A stretch of 49,854 bases of DNA from the NCBI GenBank assembly GCA_031264015.1, contig JAISET010000150.1, positions 1 to 49,854 on the forward strand. Direction: 5' to 3'. Positions 43,698 to 49,854 of this stretch are shown here, piece after piece. Position 1 is the stretch's first letter, and every line of letters begins with the position of its first letter. A program made the position numbers and the translations under genes. The stretch is from Deltaproteobacteria bacterium (GTDB lineage: Bacteria > Desulfobacterota > Desulfarculia > Adiutricales > Adiutricaceae). The notes below the pieces were generated by a model. That model was not told where the DNA came from, ran no database searches, and saw only the letters and a list, made by a program, of their open reading frames with translations.

Positions 43698-44956
43698 AGT
43701 ACGTCTATTGAATCGGCAATGCGCCTCTGCTCCGCAAGTGGCGGGAGGGGAAACATAGCATCCGTAAGTTGTTTCTTTGTAATGCCTGAAATCGTTGTCC
43801 CACGCCCTGAGTGTTTCAACGACTGCATTTCGTGAAACAGTACGTAATAAACATACCGACTGTACAGTGTTTCCTTGCTAAATGAGATGAGTGCTTGGCT
43901 GTCTTGGCTGAAACACATATCGCGATCCAAGACCGCCACTTTCCCTAATCCTATGCGAGTAACGACAATAACGCTATCTTTCTCTACCACATTTGTTGTG
44001 GAGTTTTCAATCCCAAGTTGGGTCACACTCCGTCGCGGAGTTATTTTCCCACTATCGTCAATATCGGCACTTGAAAACCACGGCTTACCATCGTCCCAAT
44101 ATTCCGATTGAAGTGTAGATGGCGTACCGCCGCCGACAATATCAAACAGGCTACCAATCGGCGCAAACTCCCACCCTACAGGCAACTTCCCATAGTGCGA
44201 GTTATCCCTTGTTTCGCTGACCTCTTTTTCCCGCTTGCCGGGCTTGATTTTGCCTGCTTTGATGAGATTTGTGCGTTCGGCGCATATGCGGTCGAACAAG
44301 ACGCTGGCGGGTTCGTCGCTGTCGTCCTGCGGGACGAGTTTGCCCGTCACGGCGAGGGAGAGGATTTTAGACTTAGCGGCGGTGACACCGGCGGCAAGGT
44401 CGCCCTTGCTCTGGTCGATTTTGTCTATGACAGCGAAAACAGACTCAATAGCGGCGACAATGCGATGTTGTTCGGCGAGAGGTGGTAACGACAAAGAAAA
44501 GTCAAGCACGATTTCGCGCCTGATTCCGGGTATCAATCCATTGGCTTGCTCAATCAAATCGCCTACACTAGCCGACAAAGTATATTGAAGATATTTTATG
44601 CTTACATCGCAGTAAGGACGTATCGCCATTATTTGCCTTGCGATATGAGCATCTTCCAAATGGGATATAGCCATTTTCCCGACACCAGCGCCTTTGCAGG
44701 TCAATAACAAATCCCCAAAACATGAATGTGTTTGCGGCGTTTCTGTCCACCGATTAACAAGCACTCGTCCTTTTTCAAGACAGCTTGCACCCGTGATATA
44801 TGGAATCCCCAACTTGCAATCATTGTATCGGTCAGGTGTTAAATCCTGTCCCGAATACAGTTCAATGACGTCACTTAACTGACAAACTGCCCACCCCTGC
44901 CGCAACTCCCCATAGTGTGATGTATCGGTTGGTGTCAACGGTAAAATCCTCGCCAT
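43658..44956 (-). pseudogene. Silent hsdS cassette 2 (two TRDs, minus strand)
   Basis: 432 codons carrying TRD-a (from DTSHYGELRQGWAVCQLSDVIELYSGQDL), central helices (PPLAEQHRIVAAIESVFAVIDKIDQSKGDLAAGVTAAKSKILSLAVTGKLVPQ...) and TRD-b (from DNSHYGKLPVGWEFAPIGSLFDIVGGGTPST) to PPLAEQRRIADSIDVLY. It lacks the first ~60 residues of HsdS and has no usable start, so it is probably not made into a working subunit in this orientation. The central part is almost identical to that of the active hsdS. TRD-a resembles the active TRD2 (GIPYITGAS...HIARQIMAI...RGIIPGI-like), suggesting TRD movement between positions. Confidence 0.88.
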
Positions 44957-45148
44957 CCTACACCAAACCCGCCCCTTACGCTAATTAGCAAGCAGGGCAT
45001 ACGTCAATACCCTTTCGGTATTGACGTATGCGCCTTGTTGGTGGCTGACGCCCCCAAGCCCCCTTGCGTGAATGGCTTTCGCCCTCTCACTTGAAGCCGC
45101 GCTCCGCGCGTCTGCCTTTACCTGCGGGAATGGAAATTTACGTCGGGT

Positions 45149-45600
45149 TCACCGTCCGCGACCGCTGGAGGTTTCGTGGGTTTTGTCCAGCCCCAACATA
45201 TTGTGAGCGTTGGATTTTTCCGCGCATAGGTCTTTGAACTTTTGTTTTGCCGCCTTGTATACCGGATACATCGGACGCTTCTGTTTTTCGAGTTCCGCCC
45301 ACTCCACTTTTAGCGAGTTTATGCTTGGCAGCTTGCCTTTGAAGCCGCGGCCGTCGAAATATTTTTACGCTGCCTTATTGATAACAATGTCCGTGCGTTC
45401 GGCTTCATAAGGCACCGGGTCCCACCCGCTCCGTTTGTAGCGTTCGTAAGCAGCTCTTGTTTAGCCGTAAGTTCCGATTTGCTTTTGCAATTCGTTGATG
45501 TCCTCCTGGCGCGTTTCGATGTCGCTAATTTTGCTTGCGACGTCATCATCTCTCCGGCGGCGGCATTACATTTTTCGCAGAGTTCCTCATAAGAGCCGAT
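45149..45600 (-). pseudogene. Relaxase (MobA-type) C-terminal remnant
   Basis: On the minus strand the conceptual product reads GIGSYEELCEKCNAAAGE, a frameshift, DDVASKISDIETRQEDINELQKQIGTYG, stop, TRAAYERYKRSGWDPVPYEAERTDIVINKAA, stop, KYFDGRGFKGKLPSINSLKVEWAELEKQKRPMYPVYKAAKQKFKDLCAEKSNAHNMLGLDK. This pattern (Y-x-x-x-RKAG...HKAAKKAF-x-x-x-G-x-KLP-x-x-x-SL) is typical of the C-terminus of relaxases of Firmicutes-type ICEs and mobilisable elements. The catalytic N-terminus is absent. Two stops and a frameshift show decay. Confidence 0.65.
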
Positions 45601-45976
45601 GCCTGAATCGCTACGGTTTTGCCTGAAAAACCCTCCAAACCCCGCAGTATGAATCTGAGAATATACTGCAGATCTGAGGGAAATAGATTTTGCAAAATAA
45701 TAAAGAAGATTGGGTAGGAAAAAGTATGATAATCAGGTGTGAAAAAAACCGAAAATTAGAGCTTGTCAAGGCCTGGTTCCCGGATGTCTTGGAGGCTTTC
45801 GAGAAGATTAAGGTCCAGGAGGTTCTTGTAAGAGCTGGAGATCCTGGAGAACATCTAAGTTCTGTAGGTCTTGTAGAATATTTAGGCCCTGTAGTTCTTC
45901 GAGTTACTGGAGTGCCAAGAAGTCATTAAGGGCTTCGAGGTGTTTAGGGATTTTTGAGCTGTAGGAACTTTTGGGG

Positions 45977-46110
45977 TGCGGTTGCCTCTGGATGGCTCTG
46001 AGGGGTGGCGGGTTGGTCGAGATGGGTGGAGGGGTTGTGCGGTTGCCTGTGGATGGCTCTGAGGGGTGTGGAGGAGCTGTGCGGTTGCCTGTGAATGGCT
46101 CTGAGGGGTG
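45977..46110. repeat. Three copies of a 31 bp repeat
   Basis: TGCGGTTGCCTCTGGATGGC followed by TCTGAGGGGTG begins at 45977, 46038 and 46080 with one or two changes; a partial fourth starts at 46109. Spacing is irregular (61 and 42 bp). The surrounding stretch 45,690-45,970 also has many irregular CTTGGAG/GTTCTTG-type motifs. No credible gene. Confidence 0.75.
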
Positions 46111-46298
46111 CGGTTGGAAACCAAGTAAAGCTTGGAGATTTTAGGATGCTTAATTTGGAGATTGTTCTAGTAGATACAATATATGCCTAGATGCTTGACT
46201 AATAGCAATTTCTATTTAGATGGCCTGATCAGAAAACGTTCCTTGAACATTGAAATAGCAGATAATAAAGAATATTATTCAGGAGCGTTCAAAAGTAC

Positions 46299-46442
46299 AT
46301 GAACAAAAAACTTTTTTTGAATGATAAAGACTTGACTTATTTCTCGATGAAAGTGAAAATGAAAATGCCAGCAGCGCGGAAGCAGGCTCTGGAGGAGTCC
46401 AACCTGCCAAGGACCTATGCTGGTGCGTTGTTCTATCAATAA
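46299..46442 (+). CDS. Possible 47-residue basic protein
   Basis: ATG at 46299 with AGGAG 13 bp upstream opens a 47-codon frame (MNKKLFLNDKDLTYFSMKVK...LPRTYAGALFYQ) ending just before a long-loop hairpin with a T run at 46452-46514. It is not similar to anything I recognise. It could be the end of a decayed gene or chance. Confidence 0.25.
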   Translation: MNKKLFLNDKDLTYFSMKVKMKMPAARKQALEESNLPRTYAGALFYQ

Positions 46443-46451
46443 ATGATAGCT

Positions 46452-46517
46452 AAAAAGCTGAGCCAAGAAAATTATTTGTCTTTTTGGACTAATATTTTAA
46501 AGGCTCAGCTTTTTTAT
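46452..46517 (+). terminator. Long-loop hairpin with T tract
   Basis: A 13 bp stem, AAAAAGCTGAGCC (46452-46464) / GGCTCAGCTTTTT (46502-46514), with a 37-nt loop; the right arm continues into T. It could be a terminator, or the two ends of a tiny mobile element. Confidence 0.5.
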
Positions 46518-46580
46518 ACCTACTTAAGGTTCTTATAATTTATTGATAGGTAACGTCAGAAGCCTAAAAAACTCATTCTT

Positions 46581-46639
46581 CCGGCCATGTAGTTCGTTTT
46601 CACTGTTCTTTTCAGTGAAAACGAGCTACATAAAGCCGG
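46581..46639. repeat. Long imperfect palindrome (cruciform-like)
   Basis: TGTAGTTCGTTTTCACTG (46588-46605) pairs with CAGTGAAAACGAGCTACA (46613-46630) with one mismatch over 18 bp (a G-T pair), around a 7-nt loop. An outer CCGGC/GCCGG pair (46581-46585 and 46635-46639) extends it. There is no T tract. Confidence 0.85.
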
Positions 46640-46902
46640 TCTTCATTTTCATGGATTGAAAAACAATTTTTGTAAAAATTGGAAATTAATTTTGGTGCAG
46701 TTCAATAGCTTTTTGACACTGATGAAAGAAAATTATGAGGGCATAAATTTGATAAATCGGTAAAAAGTCCCTATTTTTTTTTAGGGCCAAATTCAGCACT
46801 ATATATAGTGACTTTAATTAAGAGAAAACACAAGGTATAGTAGTTAAATGTCTTTAAAATGAACAGGCTGGGGTTTTTACCTGTTGATCAAAAATGGGTC
46901 AG

Positions 46903-47058
46903 CTAAATTTAGTGGGATTGGGCCAGCTGAATTTAGTGGGATTGGTAATGCTGAATTTGATGGGATTGGTTTAATAAATTTGGTGGGATTTTTTAATTTC
47001 TTATTGAGAAAATTATGCTGAAATTCATGGGATTGACCTTGCTGAATTTCATGGGATT
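46903..47058 (+). repeat. Iteron-like array, 6 copies of a 17 bp motif at 24 bp spacing
   Basis: CTGAATTT-N-[AG]TGGGATT starts at 46903, 46927, 46951, 46974, 47018 and 47042: steps 24, 24, 23, 44 and 24. The array ends 4 bp before the truncated hsdM fragment. Even spacing of about two helical turns suggests side-by-side protein binding, as in iterons or in the multiple terminal repeats of IS21-type elements. No rep or istA gene is seen nearby. Confidence 0.85.
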
Positions 47059-47062
47059 ATTC

Positions 47063-47269
47063 AATTTGCCTCTGTGATAACGATAGCGGACGCTGCAAAG
47101 AATAGCTTCTCGCTGTCAATTCCGTCATACGTCAAAGAGGTTGTAGCGGAGGAAGCGAAAGATACGCGCTCGTTCGCCGAGCGCCTTGGCGCTTGGAAAG
47201 AACGCCGCTTTGACGCGCACGGCCTATGATGAATTGGAATCCCTGCTTGGAGGTGAAATAGATGACTAA
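47063..47269 (+). pseudogene. HsdM C-terminal remnant of a second type I system
   Basis: The frame reads SVITIADAAKNSFSLSIPSYVKEVVAEEAKDTRSFAERLGAWKERRFDA, then after a frameshift TAYDELESLLGGEIDD and a stop at 47267. This matches the end of HsdM proteins (N-x-x-LSIP-x-YV, then an L-x-x-LLGGE tail). Only about the last 65 codons remain. The stop overlaps the rhuM start by 8 bp, showing the original hsdM-rhuM coupling. It is different from the intact hsdM at 36 kb. Confidence 0.7.
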
Positions 47270-48320
47270 GAAAAAAACGCCGAACGAACTGCGGCTCCGC
47301 AACAGCACGGCGGAATTTCTCACATTCGCCTATCAGACAGGCGGCGACGGTGTAGAGGCGCGCGTTCAGGACGGCACAATTTGGCTGTCGCAACAGTCGA
47401 TGGGCGAACTGTTTGAAACATCAAGCGACAATATCGGTTTGCACTTGAAGAACATCAACAAAGAGGGCGAACTGGACGTTGATTCAGTTACCGAGGATTT
47501 CTCTGTAACTGCGAACGACGGTAAAACCTATGTCGTGAAGCGCTATAATCTTGACGCGATTATCGCCGTCGGCTACCGTGTGAGCTCCAAACGCGCCGCG
47601 GCTTTCCGGCAATGGGCGACGGGCGTGTTACGCGACTTCACTCTGCGCGGTTATGTGACGGACAGGAAGCGTATGGAGAACGGCGCGTTCCTTGACGACG
47701 ACTACTTTGAGCGTCTGCTTGAAGAAATCCGCGAGATACGACTTTCCGAACGGCGCTTCTACCAGAAGATAACAGACATCTACGCCACGGCGATGGACTA
47801 CGACAGACACTCGCAAATAACGCGGGAATTTTTCGCCAAGGTGCGGAACAAGATGCACCACACCGTCCACGGTCACACCGCCGCCGAGCTTGTCTTGGAA
47901 CGCGCCGACGCTGACCGCGAGCATATGGGCTTGACGAATTGGGCGAACAGTCCGAAAGGTAAAATCATCAAGAGCGACGTCGGCATTGCCAAGAACTATC
48001 TGACGGAAGCCGAGATGAACGATTTAGGGCGTGTCGTCAACGCCTATCTTGATTTGGCTGAAAGCCGCGCCAAGCGTAAAGTCCCGATGACAATGGAAGA
48101 TTGGGCGAAACGGCTCGACATCTTCCTCTCCGCCGACGACCGCGATGTTTTACAGAACGCGGGCAGGATAACTGCGAAAATCGCCAAAGAACACGCCGAG
48201 AGCGAGTTTGAAAAGTACCGCGTTATCCAAGACAAGCTATTCCAAAGCGACTTTGACCGCTTCGTGGAACTCGAACAGCAAGCCGACGGCAAAGACGGAG
48301 GCGCGGAAGATGGGAGTTAA
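47262..48320 (+). CDS. RhuM-family protein
   Basis: 352 residues, appears intact. Family features: TAEFLTFAYQTGGDGVEARVQDGTIWLSQQSMGELFETSSDNIGLHLKNI near the N-terminus (a phage-antirepressor/KilA-like winged module), VKRYNLDAIIAVGYRVSSKRAAAFRQWAT and LRDFTLRGYVTDRKRMENG in the middle, then HHTVHGHTAAELV and a helical C-terminus. The biochemical role of RhuM is not established; genes of this family occur in pathogenicity islands and between hsdM and hsdS of type I loci. ATG at 47262 has GGAGGTG upstream. It is flanked by hsdM and hsdS remnants, so it is the survivor of a broken operon. Confidence 0.88.
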   Translation: MTKKKTPNELRLRNSTAEFLTFAYQTGGDGVEARVQDGTIWLSQQSMGELFETSSDNIGLHLKNINKEGELDVDSVTEDFSVTANDGKTYVVKRYNLDAIIAVGYRVSSKRAAAFRQWATGVLRDFTLRGYVTDRKRMENGAFLDDDYFERLLEEIREIRLSERRFYQKITDIYATAMDYDRHSQITREFFAKVRNKMHHTVHGHTAAELVLERADADREHMGLTNWANSPKGKIIKSDVGIAKNYLTEAEMNDLGRVVNAYLDLAESRAKRKVPMTMEDWAKRLDIFLSADDRDVLQNAGRITAKIAKEHAESEFEKYRVIQDKLFQSDFDRFVELEQQADGKDGGAEDGS

Positions 48321-48337
48321 ACTTGGAAGCGTGGCGG

Positions 48338-48469
48338 TTGAAAGCCGCGGTTGCTTACATTTCGTCAGGCAACTTGAAAAATTTCGAGATTCCGCTCCCC
48401 CCGCTCGCGCTCCAGACCCGCTTCGCCGACTTCGCCCGCGCCGCCGACAAATCAAACTGTAACTTTTAG
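48338..48469 (+). pseudogene. HsdS C-terminal remnant of the second type I system
   Basis: The frame LKAAVAYISSGNLKNFEIPLPPLALQTRFADFARAADKSNCNF ends at 48469. It corresponds to the end of an HsdS half (SG-x-LK-x-x-x-IPLPPL-x-x-Q-x-x-F). It begins 17 bp after rhuM. All TRD sequence is missing. Confidence 0.75.
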
Positions 48470-48552
48470 TTTTTAGGTTTATATGTTTTCTTTTTTCATT
48501 TTGTCAAAAATTGAAATAAAACGATTATTTTATCTTTTATGACTTTTTTTAC

Positions 48553-48581
48553 TTGACAGTGATTCTTAATTTTGCTATAAA
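48553..48581 (+). promoter_or_regulatory. Transposase promoter
   Basis: Perfect TTGACA (48553-48558), a 17 bp spacer and TATAAA (48576-48581), 38 bp before the transposase ATG. A near-consensus promoter. Confidence 0.75.
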
Positions 48582-48584
48582 ATA

Positions 48585-48604
48585 ATAGACCTAATTAGGT
48601 CTAT
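48585..48604. promoter_or_regulatory. 20 bp perfect palindrome at the transposase transcription start
   Basis: ATAGACCTAATTAGGTCTAT (48585-48604) is fully self-complementary and directly follows the -10 box. It may be an operator, or form a hairpin in the mRNA leader that limits translation. Confidence 0.8.
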
Positions 48605-48618
48605 ATTGAGGTAGCAAA

Positions 48619-49854
48619 ATGTCTTTTCCTGAGTGGGTTGAAAATCAAAAAAAACATGGTTGTGAGATTAAATGTATTGGTGATAAATACTATCTCTATG
48701 AAAGGAAATCTTATTGGGACCCTGTTAAGAAAAAAGCTAAAAAGAAAACTCGTGAATATCTTGGTGCAATAACACCGTCATGGTTTATACCTAAAAGAAT
48801 AATGTTGCCTTCGAATAGTACTTATTCTGTAAAAGAATTTGGAGCTACTGCTTATCTTAGCTGTATTTCAAAAGACATTCTTGAAATTTTGACCCAACAA
48901 TTGCCTGATAAAATGGCTAAAATGATCTATGTTCTGGCAATTTTAAGGGCCAAAGGAGAAGAGTCTTTTAAAAGAATGGATATACAATATCAGACTTCGT
49001 ATCTTTCTGAGACTATTTCTGGTTTATCGTTGAGTGGAGCTTCAATAACTTCATTCTTAGTGGATTTAGGTAGACAACGAGACAAAATTGTTACAGTCAT
49101 GAACAAATTGTCAAATAGTATACAGAATATTATAGTTGATGGGTCAAGACTAACGTCCTGGTCAAAAGGCATGTCACTACCAGATATAGGTCACAATACA
49201 TCTGGGAGATGGGATCCACAGGTTAATATTATGTATGTCTTTGCGAGATCTTTATTACCACAGCCTGTTTTTTACAGATGTGTAAGAGGAAATATTCCAG
49301 ACGTTAGCGCCATGAAACTTACCATGGAGTCTATGGGAAAAGATTGTATTTCTACGGTAGTTGCTGATGCTGGATTTGCTAGTGCTGAAAATTTTGAAAT
49401 GTTAGCAGAGTCTGACATAAAGTATATAGTGCCACTTAAAAGGAATACTAACGAAATTGTTTCAACTGATCTTAACGTACGTAGTAATTACAAACATGCG
49501 TTTACATATACAGAAAGGTCAGTAATCGCTTATGAACAAGATAAAGACGGATATAGGATAATCGTGTTCAGGGATGAGCGTATGAGATATAAAGAAATGT
49601 CTGATTTTATAGCAAATTTAGAAAAGAAAAATCTGGCTATCCGTGAAATGAAGAAAAAGCATAAATCGGCTGAATTCAACATAGGAGAAGAAGCAATAAA
49701 AAGTGATCCATATTTTGGAACGATCATCATCAGAACAAACTTGGATGACAGTCCGCAAGAAGTATATGAGACTTATAAAATGCGTGTAGCTATAGAACAG
49801 TGTTTTGATACTTTAAAGAACACTTTATCTCAGGATCATAGTTATATGCATTCT
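48619..49854 (+). CDS. IS1634/IS4-type transposase, 3' end outside the window
   Basis: 412 codons are visible with no stop; the gene runs off the window. ATG at 48619 has TGAGG upstream. DDE features: IIVDGSRL (first D), VVADAGFAS (second D) and YKMRVAIEQCFDTLK, which fits the Y-2-R-3-E-6-K signature of the IS4 superfamily. The N-terminal ~100 residues (EIKCIGDKYYLYERKSYWDP...REYLGAITP) are typical of IS1634. It looks intact. It is unrelated in sequence to the IS4-type fragment at 41.6 kb as far as I can compare. GC content is low, unlike both the core and the R-M genes. Confidence 0.9.
   Translation, partial: MSFPEWVENQKKHGCEIKCIGDKYYLYERKSYWDPVKKKAKKKTREYLGAITPSWFIPKRIMLPSNSTYSVKEFGATAYLSCISKDILEILTQQLPDKMAKMIYVLAILRAKGEESFKRMDIQYQTSYLSETISGLSLSGASITSFLVDLGRQRDKIVTVMNKLSNSIQNIIVDGSRLTSWSKGMSLPDIGHNTSGRWDPQVNIMYVFARSLLPQPVFYRCVRGNIPDVSAMKLTMESMGKDCISTVVADAGFASAENFEMLAESDIKYIVPLKRNTNEIVSTDLNVRSNYKHAFTYTERSVIAYEQDKDGYRIIVFRDERMRYKEMSDFIANLEKKNLAIREMKKKHKSAEFNIGEEAIKSDPYFGTIIIRTNLDDSPQEVYETYKMRVAIEQCFDTLKNTLSQDHSYMHS

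Noticed and set aside
45690-45929. 79-codon frame in repeat-rich DNA
   Set aside because: Derived from irregular repeats, no recognisable domain, no start signal.
46903-47058. CRISPR array
   Set aside because: The regular 24 bp step leaves only 6-7 bp between copies, far too short for spacers; better described as iteron-like.

Overview
The window is a bacterial chromosome segment with two clearly different parts. Positions 1 to about 29,415 are very GC-rich, with housekeeping genes separated by unusually long non-coding gaps. Positions about 29,440 to 49,854 are much lower in GC, use different codons and form a mobile/defence island. The core gene set (csrA-fliW with a flagellar rod-type protein, xer recombinase, hslV-hslU, argB-argD-argF, nadB, a B12-dependent methyl-transfer pair) fits an anaerobic, flagellated delta-proteobacterium (Desulfobacterota), possibly gut-associated. 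This assignment is an inference from gene order and protein style, not from a marker gene.

Core part: metK (minus strand) with its own terminator; a 3.6 kb gene-poor stretch with tandem repeats, an orphan promoter and two orphan terminators; an HU-type DNA-binding protein; a corrinoid protein and a pterin-dependent methyltransferase that together move methyl groups to or from tetrahydrofolate; a secreted carboxylesterase and a metallo-beta-lactamase-fold hydrolase (minus); NAD kinase; a flagellar rod/hook-family protein (minus); csrA-fliW (overlapping); a Xer recombinase; a decayed AAA-ATPase/PD-(D/E)XK gene and a 1.45 kb extremely AT-rich island; hslV-hslU; argB; argD-argF; nadB followed at 3 bp by a large membrane-anchored TPR protein with an Asp/Arg-repeat N-terminus. 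The pseudogene and AT-rich island sit inside what is, from family knowledge, often a compact xerC-hslV-hslU block.

Island part: a type I restriction-modification locus spread over about 15 kb: a frameshifted HTH gene, hsdR, a DIP1984-family gene cut by an IS3-family element, a KfrA-like coiled-coil protein, a small unknown gene, hsdM, a DUF1016/YhcG-type PD-(D/E)XK nuclease and hsdS, with 4 bp overlaps at hsdM/nuclease and nuclease/hsdS. Convergent to hsdS lies a small tyrosine recombinase, and beyond it lie two silent hsdS cassettes (one per strand). They share near-identical inverted repeats with the active hsdS. This is the architecture of a phase-variable specificity switch.

Further right the DNA is a graveyard of mobile and defence genes: a degenerate relaxase C-terminus, tandem repeats, long hairpins, a 24-bp-period iteron-like array, then a second, decayed type I system of which only the hsdM 3' end, an intact rhuM-family gene and the hsdS 3' end survive. 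The window ends inside an IS1634/IS4-type transposase whose promoter overlaps a 20 bp perfect palindrome. No tRNA, rRNA or CRISPR array was recognised.
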